Notes: a model not told the origin generated them from the sequence alone. A stretch of DNA of 64,000 nt from Rhodospirillales bacterium (GCA_017644185.1 JAEPMA010000010.1:55785-119784), one strand, 5' to 3'. Counted from the stretch's first letter, positions 9,569 through 18,706 are shown. Program-made: numbers and translations.

Positions 9569-9642
9569 AAAAAATCCGTCGCGGCGGTTCTGCGGTACCG
9601 GCTCGGAAGTCGGCGGGGGAATCGGCAATACGCCGGTAATCC

Positions 9643-10158
9643 TCAGGTAATCAGGGCGATCTCTTCTTCAGTCAGATTTCCAGGCACGATTGTAACCGGC
9701 ACCCGAAGCCTTCCTGCCATCTTTTCAACGAGATACGAAACCAGCGGCCCCGGGCCGTCCGTACCGGAAGCGGCACCAAGAACAAGCAGAGAAACGCCTT
9801 CTTCCTCTTCAATCAGGTTGACCACCTCTTCACGAAGCGCGCCTTCCCGGATATAGAGGACCGGCATGTGTCCGAGCCGCTTCTGAACGACCGACGCGAC
9901 GACGTTCAGCATTTCTTCCGCTTCCTCGCGAGCCTCCTCGCGCATGCGCTCTCCAACGGCCATCCAGTGCTGAAATTCGGCCGGCTGAATGACGTAAAGC
10001 AATGCAACCCGACCGCCGGAGTTTTTGGCGCGTTGGCAGGCGAACTGCAGCGCTGCGGCAAACTCTTCGGTCTCATCAACCACACAGAGGAAGGTCCGTC
10101 CCGTGAGTTTCTTGGGCTCGTCGCCGTTTTCTTGCGGCTCGTCGATGTTTTCGTTCAT
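9643..10158 (-). CDS. Universal stress protein (UspA family)
   Basis: The 171-residue cytoplasmic protein has a single Usp domain. It begins with a C-V-V-D-E-T-E-E strand, then a long helix, an A-L-L-Y-V-I-Q-P strand, and a late L-V-L-G-A-A-S-G-T segment. The G-x-V-S-Y-L-V-E-K-M and V-T-I-V-P-G-N ending resembles ATP-binding UspA proteins. The C-terminus is unusually acidic. The ATG at 10158 has a strong AGGAGGGG site; the longer open frame upstream overlaps the neighbouring gene and looks non-coding. Its position inside a TSUP/TIGR02186 unit suggests it signals or regulates transport, an inference from context. Confidence 0.88.
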   Translation of the reverse strand: MNENIDEPQENGDEPKKLTGRTFLCVVDETEEFAAALQFACQRAKNSGGRVALLYVIQPAEFQHWMAVGERMREEAREEAEEMLNVVASVVQKRLGHMPVLYIREGALREEVVNLIEEEEGVSLLVLGAASGTDGPGPLVSYLVEKMAGRLRVPVTIVPGNLTEEEIALIT

Positions 10159-10162
10159 GGCC

Positions 10163-10912
10163 TTAACCCCTCCTGAAGGCGGCGTTGGCAAGCCATCCGG
10201 CTGCGCAGGCAATGACAACGGCAAAAATACCGTACAGAAGCGATTGTTGATGGGCAAAGTTATAAATTTCCGCTTCCAGCCCAAACTTGCGGACATGCAA
10301 CAATGTGGTTTCGCTCGTGATGACTTGCTGGTCGCGCACTAAATACGTCTCGATCGCGAATTCCCCGACGGATACATTGGCAGGGAAGTTAATTTTGGTA
10401 CGGAACAGCATGTCGTTCAGGAACAGAAGGGGCGAAGCGTCTTCGGAATAAAGCCGCTTGCGGACCTTGTCGCGCACCATCGCGGCGCGGAATGCGATCT
10501 TCTCTGCCGAATTGGCGTCTTCTTCGACCGGTGTGATCGGCACATCGTCGAGGCCGATCTGCAGGCGGGTGAGGGTGTCTGCGGGCAAGATGTCATAGAT
10601 GGGACGATTCGAAGCCACCCAATAGAACGAGGGGACATCTTCGAATTTGAGGTGCTCGGTATTGACCCAGATGCCGAGCTTACGCTCCTTGAGGTGGACT
10701 GTTTGATCCTCAAGCGGACCGCGCACCACGACGATGACATCGCCGGCCCCGCGCTTCGCACCGAACAGCAACAATTCGGTGCCCGAAAAGCCGGTTGTGA
10801 TGCGAACGATCGGCGCCGAAAGGTCGACAACCAGATCCTTGGCTTGAAGGCTCGATGCGCTCACCAGTAACGCGACCGCACATGTCAGCAATTTCAAATA
10901 GCGTTTAATCAT
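10163..10912 (-). CDS. TIGR02186 / Alph_Pro_TM membrane protein
   Basis: The protein has 249 residues, with a signal peptide (about 1-24), a periplasmic beta-rich domain and one C-terminal membrane segment (about 222-243) ending in R-R-G. The S-A-P-I-V-R-I-T-T-G-F-S-G-T-E-L-L-L-F-G segment and the V-V-V-R-G-P motif are hallmarks of this alphaproteobacterial family. Its function is unknown; in many genomes it sits beside a TauE/SafE permease, as here. Its ATG overlaps the stop of the upstream permease by one base (TGATG), which implies translational coupling. It is probably a periplasmic partner of one or both permeases. Confidence 0.85.
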   Translation of the reverse strand: MIKRYLKLLTCAVALLVSASSLQAKDLVVDLSAPIVRITTGFSGTELLLFGAKRGAGDVIVVVRGPLEDQTVHLKERKLGIWVNTEHLKFEDVPSFYWVASNRPIYDILPADTLTRLQIGLDDVPITPVEEDANSAEKIAFRAAMVRDKVRKRLYSEDASPLLFLNDMLFRTKINFPANVSVGEFAIETYLVRDQQVITSETTLLHVRKFGLEAEIYNFAHQQSLLYGIFAVVIACAAGWLANAAFRRG

Positions 10913-11823
10913 CAGTGTCCTCCGACGCCGAAGGCATAAGGATCGGCAGGTGGCACGACCAGATCGAACGTTAGCTTAAGGCATACGGCAATAACAATCA
11001 GCGCCAATAATCCGCGAAGTTGCTCGCCCTGCATCCGTCCGCCGAAGCGCGCACCGAATTGTGCACCTATAACGCCGCCGATCAGAAGCAGCAGTGCCAG
11101 AACGATATCGACCGAGTAGTTCGAGACCGCCTGCAAAACAGTGACGTTGGCCGTGACGAAAATGATCTGGAACAGTGATGTACCGACCACCACCGCCGTC
11201 GGCATGCCCAGAAGGTAGATCATCGCCGGCACCATCACGAAGCCGCCGCCGACACCCATGATGGCCGACAAAATCCCGACGAATACGCCGATCAGGATGG
11301 GCAGTATGGCACTGATGTAAAGCCGGGACTTGCGGAACCTCATCTTGAAGGGAAGACCGTGCATCCAGTTGTGGGAATGGCTCCGTTTGCCGGCTTTGCG
11401 CTTCTTGGCGCGCATGGCATTGACGCTCTCGATCAGCATCAGCGTGCCGATGATACCCAGGAACACCACGTAGGAGAGCTTAATCACCAGGTCAATCTGA
11501 CCAAGGCCCTTGAGGAATGTGAAAAGCCAAACGCCAAACGACGACCCGATGACGCCGCCTATCAGCAGCAGGACGCCCATCTTGATATCGACATTGCCAC
11601 GGCGAAAATGCGCCAAGACGCCAGAAACGGAACTCGCAACGATCTGGTTGGCTTCGGTCGCGACCGCAACGGCAGGGGGAATGCCGATGAATATCAGCAG
11701 CGGCGTCATAAGAAACCCGCCACCGACACCAAATAGTCCTGAGAGAAACCCGACACCCCCGCCCATCCCCAGAATGAGGAAAATGTTCACCGAGATTTCG
11801 GCGATGGGCAAATATATCTGCAT
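10912..11823 (-). CDS. TSUP-family (TauE/SafE) permease, copy 1 of the operon
   Basis: The first gene of the reverse-strand unit encodes 303 residues with about eight membrane segments and two G-V-G-G-G-F motifs. It matches the permease at 8657-9568 over its whole length, differing mainly at the C-terminal tail and a few loop residues. The substrate is likely a small sulfur-containing or other anion, by family knowledge only. The gene's own promoter should lie in the AT-rich gap 11824-12100, which it shares with the divergent AsmA-like gene. Two near-identical permeases in one operon may assemble as a heteromer or reflect a recent duplication. Confidence 0.9.
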   Translation of the reverse strand: MQIYLPIAEISVNIFLILGMGGGVGFLSGLFGVGGGFLMTPLLIFIGIPPAVAVATEANQIVASSVSGVLAHFRRGNVDIKMGVLLLIGGVIGSSFGVWLFTFLKGLGQIDLVIKLSYVVFLGIIGTLMLIESVNAMRAKKRKAGKRSHSHNWMHGLPFKMRFRKSRLYISAILPILIGVFVGILSAIMGVGGGFVMVPAMIYLLGMPTAVVVGTSLFQIIFVTANVTVLQAVSNYSVDIVLALLLLIGGVIGAQFGARFGGRMQGEQLRGLLALIVIAVCLKLTFDLVVPPADPYAFGVGGH

Positions 11824-12100
11824 CTAACGGCGGCTCCGGCCGGGCAGTAACGCCAGATGGCGTGGGGCTTATTTAACGAATAATATCAGGCTTCTATGGC
11901 AGCCTTCTGACAATGTCAATGACGTTGCCGGATTTCCGACGCAATTGAGGTTTAAAATCGCATTGGTCTATGTGTTTACGATTTATGCACGAGTTTTTGT
12001 GAACACTGTGGCGACAGAATGTGCGCTGAAAATGTGCTGGGCTGGGTGAAAAGGTGCCTGTGCGTGGCGTTTTCGGTTTAATTGCGGACTGGAAATCGAC

Positions 12101-13909
12101 GTGAGAAATACGCCTGAACTGGTCGACGATGCTGAAGCCCCTCCGCCGGACGATGAGTCCTGGACAGTCGAGGTCGAGAGCTCTCCACACCGATTTCCCT
12201 GGTTGGTGAAACTCGGGATAGGGCTCGCTGTCTTTATCATTCTTTTTATTTCCACTCTTGGGCTTGCGCCCATCGTGCTACCCGGGTCGATGACGGTTGA
12301 TTACGCGGAACGTCTTATCGGCCAAGTCACCGGTGTTAACGTGGAGATCAAGGGCGATCATTCATTCAGGGTGTTACCGAGCTTGAGGCTGAAGGCCGAA
12401 AATGTCGTTTCAGCCGATGGTCCGGGCGCAGTTTTCATCGAATTACCGTATCTCGAACTCGAAGCGAGCGCGTTTGGCGCGCTGGCAGGTAGTGTTGATG
12501 TGCAAAGAGTGATGTTGCGGGCACCCAGTGTTCGCGTTGAAACCGGGCTTATGTCAGGCGGGCAGCCAGGAGCGGTGCCGGAGATCGATCGCGCGTGGGG
12601 GTGGTGGCGCGATATGACGGTCGAGGGCCTTGAAGTGCAGAACGCCACGTTCGTCCTGACCAACACCAGGAATGGCCGAGCTTTGCGGTTGGAGAAATTC
12701 AGCATCAGCAACGCCGAACCGGGTAAGCAGGAAGTCCAGGATGGGATTATCCTGAAAGGCGCGGGGGTTCTGAACGGGCAAAACGTTACCGTTTCAGCAA
12801 CGACGTCCGATCCGCAGTTGTTGGTTTCCGGCAACCGTTGGCCATTCGAGGTTGTGTTTAGTTCTGATCTGCTGAATGGAACATTTGAAGGTTCACTTGC
12901 TGTCCGTGAACGCACGGTTGGTGGTGGAGAGATCGTCGTGGGCGGCTCTGATGCAGGTGCAGTCAACAACTGGTTGGGACCTCTTTTTCCATCTCGCGGC
13001 AACGGGCCAATATCCTTGAAAGCGAAGATCGATCTGGCCGGCGATGATATGGATGTTGGTAACCTTGAACTAAGGTATGGTCAGACAGCTTTGGACGGTA
13101 AATTTTCAATCTCCGCTATGACCACGGGTGCACCCGTTGTTTCGGGCAGTATCGATGCTACCGTCTTCGATTTTGGCCGGACTCCACCAGATCAGGTGAT
13201 CTCAATGATGGAGGCGCCCCTCATGATTCCTGGTATGCCGAGCGGCAAGATCCAGGTCGCCTGGCAAGAAGCAATCTGGCAGGGTCTCATGTTTGGCCCC
13301 GGGGACGCGCTCATCGAACGCGCGCCAGGTACCCATCGGCTCACGATAGCCCTTGAAGATACGATCGCGTCCGGCGGCACTGTCCGCGGGACCATGACAC
13401 TGGACGCGTCAGAGGGTATGCGCGCACTTAGTGTTGAGGGGCGGGCCGTGGGCGTCGATATCGGGCCGATGCTTCTTGTCGGTGAAACCGGGCTGGACCC
13501 GGCCCTAAGCGGTGCTTCGAATATCGAATTAAGCCTTTTCTCCGTCGGTGGATCGGCGCAGGAATTGCTCCAGGCGCTGACTGGTAAGGCGGAACTTGTC
13601 GCGCGTGACGGTAGCCTGAGGATTGAAGAACTTATCGACGGATTGGCGCCTGAAGCCGGAGGAAAGCTCGACTACGCTTCCCTGAATGCGACGTTCCGAG
13701 TTGCGCAGGGGATCGCATCCAGTGACGATTTACTCCTCCGCACAGCGAGGTTGAGTCTGGTCGGTAAGGGCCGCATCGATCTTGCAAACTGGACGCTCGA
13801 CCTCGATGTCGGCAGATTGGGGACGGAAGGCGAGTCGCGAACGCTGAAACGCTATAGGGTGAGTGGGCCCGCCAATCAAATGAGGGTAGAGCCGATCAAC
13901 GGTTCTTAG
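12101..13909 (+). CDS. AsmA-family protein
   Basis: This 602-residue inner-membrane-anchored protein has an acidic cytoplasmic lead, one membrane segment (about 36-58), and a long periplasmic repeat-rich beta region. The start of the periplasmic part reads like AsmA/YhjG proteins: an R-L-I-G-Q-V-T-G-x-x-V helix, then a strand carrying R-V-L-P-S-L-R-L-K-A-E-N-V, and later an L-T-G-K-A-E-L-V-A-R-D-G-S-L-R segment. AsmA-like proteins are bridge-like lipid-transfer or outer-membrane assembly factors; this one is short for the class. The start is GTG without a clear Shine-Dalgarno. It is 19 bases upstream of the antiporter gene, so co-transcription is likely. Confidence 0.8.
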   Translation: MRNTPELVDDAEAPPPDDESWTVEVESSPHRFPWLVKLGIGLAVFIILFISTLGLAPIVLPGSMTVDYAERLIGQVTGVNVEIKGDHSFRVLPSLRLKAENVVSADGPGAVFIELPYLELEASAFGALAGSVDVQRVMLRAPSVRVETGLMSGGQPGAVPEIDRAWGWWRDMTVEGLEVQNATFVLTNTRNGRALRLEKFSISNAEPGKQEVQDGIILKGAGVLNGQNVTVSATTSDPQLLVSGNRWPFEVVFSSDLLNGTFEGSLAVRERTVGGGEIVVGGSDAGAVNNWLGPLFPSRGNGPISLKAKIDLAGDDMDVGNLELRYGQTALDGKFSISAMTTGAPVVSGSIDATVFDFGRTPPDQVISMMEAPLMIPGMPSGKIQVAWQEAIWQGLMFGPGDALIERAPGTHRLTIALEDTIASGGTVRGTMTLDASEGMRALSVEGRAVGVDIGPMLLVGETGLDPALSGASNIELSLFSVGGSAQELLQALTGKAELVARDGSLRIEELIDGLAPEAGGKLDYASLNATFRVAQGIASSDDLLLRTARLSLVGKGRIDLANWTLDLDVGRLGTEGESRTLKRYRVSGPANQMRVEPINGS

Positions 13910-13928
13910 TTCCGGGGGCATTGTTCGC

Positions 13929-15605
13929 ATGGTCGAGATTTTGAGTCTGCTGGGGGCGGCTGTCGTAGCCGTTTTGGTCTCCACGCGGCTGGGTCTCGGC
14001 TCGCAACTCGGGTACCTTGCGGCCGGCGCGGCCATCGGCCCGTTCGGTGTCGGCATTGTCACGGATGCTGAAAATCTGCGGCATATCGGCGAATTCGGGG
14101 TTGTTTTCCTGTTGTTCATGATCGGCATGGAGATGAAGCCGCAACGGCTTTGGATCATGCGTCGACTGGTATTCGGGCTAGGTGGGATGCAAGTCCTGTT
14201 GACCGGAGCAGTGCTCGCGGCAGGTGCTCACTTTGCTCTCGGATTGGACGTTAAAGTCGCGATCGTGATCGGCCTCGGTCTGGCGCTCTCTTCGACAGCT
14301 TTCGGCGTACAGATGCTATCGGAGAAAAACGAGCTGACCAGTCATCACGGCAGAAACAGCTTTGCGATACTCTTGTTCCAGGATCTTGCGGTCGTGCCCT
14401 TGATCGTGCTGCTGCCGCTGCTGGCGGTGGGTGAAATTGCCATCACGACGTCGATGGGGCTGGCAGTTGTACAGGCGGCGGGGATTATCGTTGCCGTGGT
14501 TTTGGCCGGCCGTTATGCGATCGGGCCCGCGATGCATGCCATCGCCCGGATCGGCAACAGCGACACTTTCGTGGCGATGGCGCTCTTATTGGTGCTCGGT
14601 TTTGCCTGGGTCATGAACCAAGTTGGCCTTTCCCTCGCATTGGGGGCTTTCATGGCGGGTGTTTTGTTGGCGGAATCGGAATACCGCCATCAGATCGAGG
14701 CTGACATCTTGCCGTTCCGGGGATTGCTGCTCGGACTTTTCTTCATGAGTGTCGGCATGAGCCTCGATCCGATCCCGCTGACTGAGCACGCGGGGGTGGT
14801 TATCGGCGCGACGGTTGCGCTTCTATGTCTCAAGACCTCGATTACGATTGGGTTGTCGCTGCTTGCGCGGGCCCCCGTCGCCGTCGCGATCCGGACCGGG
14901 TTCTTGCTGTCTCAGGCGGGGGAATTCGGCTTCGTGTTGTTTTCCATTGCCGCCGGAGACGGCATATTGCCGCCCGATATTCTTGATCTATCGATTGCTG
15001 TCGTGGTGCTCAGCATGATCCTGACACCGGTAATGGTGTTCATTGGGGGGCGTGCAGCAGAACGATTTGCCATCGCGGTTCCCGGGGAAGTGCATAGTGA
15101 CGTCGCGGAAGAATCCAGGCCCGTACTGATCGCCGGTTTCGGGCGGGTCGGCGAGACGGTCGCCAACATGCTTACCGCTGCGGATGTGCCGTATGTCGCA
15201 ATTGATGCCGATGCGGATCGTGTTAAACGCGCCAGGCGGCATGGGTATCACGTTTATTTCGGAAGCGCCGGCAGGCCCGAAGTGCTGCGTTCTGTCGGTG
15301 CCGAGCACGCGCGGCTTATCGTCGTGACATTAGATGATTCCAAAGTTGCGGAGGCGATGGTGCGTACGGTCAGGCGTATTTATCCTCATGTGCCCATACA
15401 CGTGCGTGCCCATGATTGGGACATTGCCGATACCTACACTGAGTTGGGTGTCGATCACGCCATGCCGGAAACCGTCGAAGCGAGTCTCAGATTGGGGGCG
15501 GCAGCTCTAGAGGCCGCCGGTGTGGATGTCGAGCGGCGACGGGCGTTGTTCGAGGAACTCAGCGCTGAGAATTTTGCAAAAATGCGAGCGTTCCGCCGTT
15601 CCTGA
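13929..15605 (+). CDS. CPA2-family monovalent cation/proton antiporter with TrkA-N domain
   Basis: A KefB/KefC-like transporter of 558 residues. About twelve membrane segments span residues 1-375, with an F-Q-D-L-A-V-V-P-L motif carrying the exchange-active Asp and an S-Q-A-G-E-F-G-F-V motif. A cytoplasmic Rossmann-type TrkA-N domain follows from about 395, with I-A-G-F-G-R-V-G-E and a D-A-D-A-D end of strand. Such proteins exchange potassium or sodium for protons, gated by nucleotide or glutathione-adduct binding. There is no TrkA-C domain and no ancillary KefF/G flavoprotein gene nearby. Confidence 0.92.
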   Translation: MVEILSLLGAAVVAVLVSTRLGLGSQLGYLAAGAAIGPFGVGIVTDAENLRHIGEFGVVFLLFMIGMEMKPQRLWIMRRLVFGLGGMQVLLTGAVLAAGAHFALGLDVKVAIVIGLGLALSSTAFGVQMLSEKNELTSHHGRNSFAILLFQDLAVVPLIVLLPLLAVGEIAITTSMGLAVVQAAGIIVAVVLAGRYAIGPAMHAIARIGNSDTFVAMALLLVLGFAWVMNQVGLSLALGAFMAGVLLAESEYRHQIEADILPFRGLLLGLFFMSVGMSLDPIPLTEHAGVVIGATVALLCLKTSITIGLSLLARAPVAVAIRTGFLLSQAGEFGFVLFSIAAGDGILPPDILDLSIAVVVLSMILTPVMVFIGGRAAERFAIAVPGEVHSDVAEESRPVLIAGFGRVGETVANMLTAADVPYVAIDADADRVKRARRHGYHVYFGSAGRPEVLRSVGAEHARLIVVTLDDSKVAEAMVRTVRRIYPHVPIHVRAHDWDIADTYTELGVDHAMPETVEASLRLGAAALEAAGVDVERRRALFEELSAENFAKMRAFRRS

Positions 15606-15748
15606 GCTGCACTCGGCCGTTTCTCTTATCGACCGATTCACGGATTGTTAACCACGTCGTGGCATGATTTCCACGGGATATGCTGCGGCGTTCGGGCTGT
15701 GGCGATTGGGTGTCCGTGGGTACGGACGACGGAGAAGGGAGCGCAGTC

Positions 15749-17017
15749 ATGCGCACAACTGCACGCATTTTAATGGTAGCTGCTCTGGTCGGCATGACCA
15801 GCCAAGCCGGGGCCGAGAATACGGGCGCTATCGGGCCGGCTGCCGGTGCACCTGGTATGGTACCGCAGAGCGGTATCCATCCGAACGTGGCAGCGGCATC
15901 ACCTGTTTCTCAGGCTCAGGAAACCCCCGCCACGTCGCCGACCGGCCTGCCACCCGTGCCGGGCCCCATTAGTTCGACGCCGGCCAAGCCCATTGCGTAT
16001 CAGGATAGCAAGCGCGGCTTCATGCTTGTCGCCCCACCCGGCGCAAGGTTTCAGGAACGTTCCGGTGGTGACCAGATCGCAATACAGTCGCGTAAGGGCT
16101 ACGCCGTGAACATTCAGATGGGTGACGCCAATCCGGCCCTGTCCACGGAGAACATGTTTCATAAACTCGAGGTGCAGTACCTCGGCGACGGCAAGCCATG
16201 GGCGCGTAAAGTGGGCGAAAGGCAGCAGGTTATTGCCGGACTGCCTGCCGGGATCGCTCTATATGAAGCGGGATCAACCAAAACCAAGGTTGTGATCGCG
16301 CGCGGCAATGAAACCGATTTCGTGTTCATGTTTTTCGCGCCAATCAGCCACTATGAGAAGCTGTCCGTTGAATTCGAGTGGATACTTGCAAGTTTCCGTC
16401 CAGCCCCGTCGGAGAAACCTGCTGAGCCCGTCAAGGTGGCTGAGGAGCCGAAACCGGAGGACAAAAAACCACCGCTTCGTGCCGAAGCGGCGCCGGACGC
16501 CATCCCGGCAGGCCGCCCCGACCAGCCGGAGCCTGTGAGCGCCCCGGATGTGCTAATTTTCTCTGAAGCCGGTTATGGTTACAGGATCGAGTATCCGTCC
16601 GCATGGCATCTTGAGAAAATCAGCGCTTTCACCAACGCGATCAGTGGCCCACAGGGAACGCCCGCTTATGATGCAATCGTCGCGTTACAGAACGTCCGTC
16701 CAGTCGCAAGTGGTGATGATGTGGCGCGCGCTGCCCTCGACAATCTCAAGTCAAACTTGGCGCAACAGGCGCAAGGTGTTCAGTTCATCGGCGAGAAGGC
16801 AGTGACCTACGCGAAATACGGCCTCAAGCTCGAAGGTCATCAGTTCGTCGCCAGTTATGACCATCAGGGCCAGAAGTTCCGCAAATGGGCATTGGTCATA
16901 CCGCGGCCTGAAGGTGGAATCGCACATATTTGGTCGTATACGGCGCCCGCTAGCCGGTTCGACACCTATCGTCCGGTAGCTGAACGGATCTTAAATTCAC
17001 TTAAAATTGACGGCTGA
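15749..17017 (+). CDS. Exported protein with two PsbP/Mog1-like domains, unknown
   Basis: The 422-residue protein has a signal peptide (cleavage near residue 25, A-G-A-E) and a Pro/Ala-rich lead. Two globular domains (about 85-215 and 270-420) are joined by a Pro/Glu/Lys-rich linker. Both domains share a pattern in which a G-F/Y-x-x-x-x-P-x strand starts the domain and a long helix near its end precedes I-L-x-S-F/L. That resembles the PsbP/Mog1/DUF1795 fold and suggests internal duplication. I chose the ATG at 15749 because GGAGAAGGGAG lies just upstream. The role is unknown; it heads a run of exported proteins before the secretion operon. Confidence 0.65.
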   Translation: MRTTARILMVAALVGMTSQAGAENTGAIGPAAGAPGMVPQSGIHPNVAAASPVSQAQETPATSPTGLPPVPGPISSTPAKPIAYQDSKRGFMLVAPPGARFQERSGGDQIAIQSRKGYAVNIQMGDANPALSTENMFHKLEVQYLGDGKPWARKVGERQQVIAGLPAGIALYEAGSTKTKVVIARGNETDFVFMFFAPISHYEKLSVEFEWILASFRPAPSEKPAEPVKVAEEPKPEDKKPPLRAEAAPDAIPAGRPDQPEPVSAPDVLIFSEAGYGYRIEYPSAWHLEKISAFTNAISGPQGTPAYDAIVALQNVRPVASGDDVARAALDNLKSNLAQQAQGVQFIGEKAVTYAKYGLKLEGHQFVASYDHQGQKFRKWALVIPRPEGGIAHIWSYTAPASRFDTYRPVAERILNSLKIDG

Positions 17018-17057
17018 CGGGTATCGCCGTTGCCGGGCGGCGTGGTACAATCCGGAC

Positions 17058-17867
17058 ATGTCGTTCCGTGTCCCGGCACATCCTGGTTTAAAGGCTTCTT
17101 TAGCGGTGGTTGCTCTCACCGCAGCTATCTGTATGGGGGCGCCGGCAAAGGCCGCTGACCGCCCACCTGTCGACGAACTGATGCGTCATTTCGAGAATGT
17201 GGTCTTTGGGGCCGAGATAGATGGCATTCAGGCCGTTAAGCATGTTCAGAAATGGATGAGCCCGATCCGCGTTTCGATCACCTCCATGAAGGGTGAGATG
17301 ATCAACAAAGGTGGCGGTAAAAGGGAATTGAAGCTGAGCTTTGTCCGGCCGGACCAGCGTTATGTCGACATGATCCGCAGACATCTTACAACGCTCGTGA
17401 AACTTACAGGTACGGTGTCGGAGAAAAGTGATAAGGAAAACGAAAAGCCGGCAAATTTCTTCATTAAGTTCGTGCCGCGGCTGGCCATGGGGCAGCCATT
17501 CATCGCCGATGATGTGGATCCAGACATCCTCAAACGGTTGAGCAGGCCCGGTGTTTGTTACTTTCTGACCCGATCGATCAGTACTGGTGCAATGTTCCGG
17601 AGCTTGATCGTTGTCAACAATGAGCTGCCGGCGGACCAGATGGATGCCTGTTTGTTGGAGGAAATGACGCAGGCGATGGGAATGCCCAACGATAGTGATC
17701 TCGTGAAGCCATCGATCTTCAATCAGGAATCGACCCGCCGTGAGCTATCCGAAAGCGATATGCTCTTGTTGCAGACGCTCTACGACAAACGCTTGCCGGC
17801 TGGGACGCCGAAGGCCGATGCGATACGTATTGGCCGGGAAATCATGCAAGAACGCCTCGGCGGTTAA
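17058..17867 (+). CDS. Exported DUF2927 protein, first of a tandem pair
   Basis: The protein has 269 residues with a signal peptide ending near A-P-A-K-A-A. The mature part opens with L-M-R-H-F-E-N-V-V-F-G-A-E and H-V-Q-K-W, then P-I-R-V-S-I, the recognisable start of DUF2927. A Cys-containing C-Y-F-L-T-R strand and a D-A-C-L-L-E-E-M-T-Q-A-M-G-M-P-N-D-S helix complete it. The latter looks like a degenerate metallopeptidase-type E-x-x-x-Q helix. DUF2927 has no proven function. The ATG at 17058 gives a normal signal peptide; an earlier in-frame start would overlap the upstream gene. It lies 40 bases after the previous stop and one base before its paralogue. Confidence 0.72.
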   Translation: MSFRVPAHPGLKASLAVVALTAAICMGAPAKAADRPPVDELMRHFENVVFGAEIDGIQAVKHVQKWMSPIRVSITSMKGEMINKGGGKRELKLSFVRPDQRYVDMIRRHLTTLVKLTGTVSEKSDKENEKPANFFIKFVPRLAMGQPFIADDVDPDILKRLSRPGVCYFLTRSISTGAMFRSLIVVNNELPADQMDACLLEEMTQAMGMPNDSDLVKPSIFNQESTRRELSESDMLLLQTLYDKRLPAGTPKADAIRIGREIMQERLGG

Positions 17868-17868
17868 C

Positions 17869-18630
17869 GTGTTAAGATCATTTCTATCTGTAACCGCTCT
17901 GTGCGCGATGTTGACCGTTCCTAGTGCATCGTCGGGGGCGGAGTTGCCGTCCGCGACTGACCTGCGCCGTTTCGCCGAAGACGTTGTGATCGGCCAAAAG
18001 CCGGGGGCGCATTTGGTCAAGTGGGCTGCTGCACCGAGAATTCGACTGGAGACGTTGGTGCCTGGACCTCGCGATCCAGAGACGGGAAAGGCGACTCCGA
18101 TGCCCGGAAAAACGAACTTGGCGCATTACGCGGCGTTGGAGCGGCACGTCGAAGCATTGTCGGATGCGACCGGCATGCACCTTCGCCTAATGCCGCAGGA
18201 TATCGGGTCGGGTGGCGATATCGTTATCACGATCGTACCGCGAACGATTATGTCTCAGGTCCCGTTCCCGGGTGTGCCGGCAAAAACCTTGGGACAATTG
18301 ATGGGGCCGAGTCGATGCTTCTTCGTGATCTGGCCGAAACCGGACTGGAGCATCAAAACAGCAAAAATCGCAATTAATTCTATTTTGGAAGATAGTCATA
18401 TAACTCATTGTTTATTGGAAGAATTAACGCAGTCACTTGGGCTCCCAAACGATAGTGAACGTTTGCGCCCGTCGGTGTTCAATGAGACGTCGATGCTCAC
18501 CGAGTTGTCGCCCATCGACCGAGTTCTAATTCGCACTGTTTACGATCCGCGGATCAAGCCCGGCACGACGTTGGGGATGTTTCGGGAGACGGTCGAGACC
18601 GTGATCGAAACCTATCGGCAAACGCAATAA
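17869..18630 (+). CDS. Exported DUF2927 protein, second of the tandem pair
   Basis: The 253-residue paralogue of the preceding gene has a signal peptide and then L-R-R-F-A-E-D-V-V-I-G, L-V-K-W and P-R-I-R-L-E-T. C-F-F-V-I-W-P-K-P and H-C-L-L-E-E-L-T-Q-S-L-G-L-P-N-D-S-E match the corresponding helices of the first copy. The GTG at 17869 starts one base after the previous stop. The longer open frame upstream runs through the neighbour's coding sequence and is rejected. Bases 18355-18432 are much more AT-rich and use codons rare in the surrounding genes. A hairpin lies about 50 bases beyond the stop. Confidence 0.72.
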   Translation: MLRSFLSVTALCAMLTVPSASSGAELPSATDLRRFAEDVVIGQKPGAHLVKWAAAPRIRLETLVPGPRDPETGKATPMPGKTNLAHYAALERHVEALSDATGMHLRLMPQDIGSGGDIVITIVPRTIMSQVPFPGVPAKTLGQLMGPSRCFFVIWPKPDWSIKTAKIAINSILEDSHITHCLLEELTQSLGLPNDSERLRPSVFNETSMLTELSPIDRVLIRTVYDPRIKPGTTLGMFRETVETVIETYRQTQ

Positions 18631-18676
18631 TCGCAACTTTGCGCACTTTCTCGTAACCGTTAAGGATGCTGTCAGG

Positions 18677-18706
18677 GGCAACCGTCAATTTTATCAACGG
18701 TTTGCC
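18677..18706 (+). terminator. Hairpin after the DUF2927 pair
   Basis: GGCAACCGT and ACGGTTTGCC pair with a single bulged base around an 11-base AT-rich loop. It lies 47 bases after the DUF2927 stop and 128 before the ABC transporter start. There is no uninterrupted T-tract, so it could be a weak or Rho-assisted terminator separating the two transcripts, or part of the ABC operon leader. Confidence 0.4.

Noticed and set aside
17740..17868. An upstream extension of the second DUF2927 gene
   Set aside because: The extra 43 codons lie within the first DUF2927 gene in another frame, and the GTG at 17869 gives a normal signal peptide.
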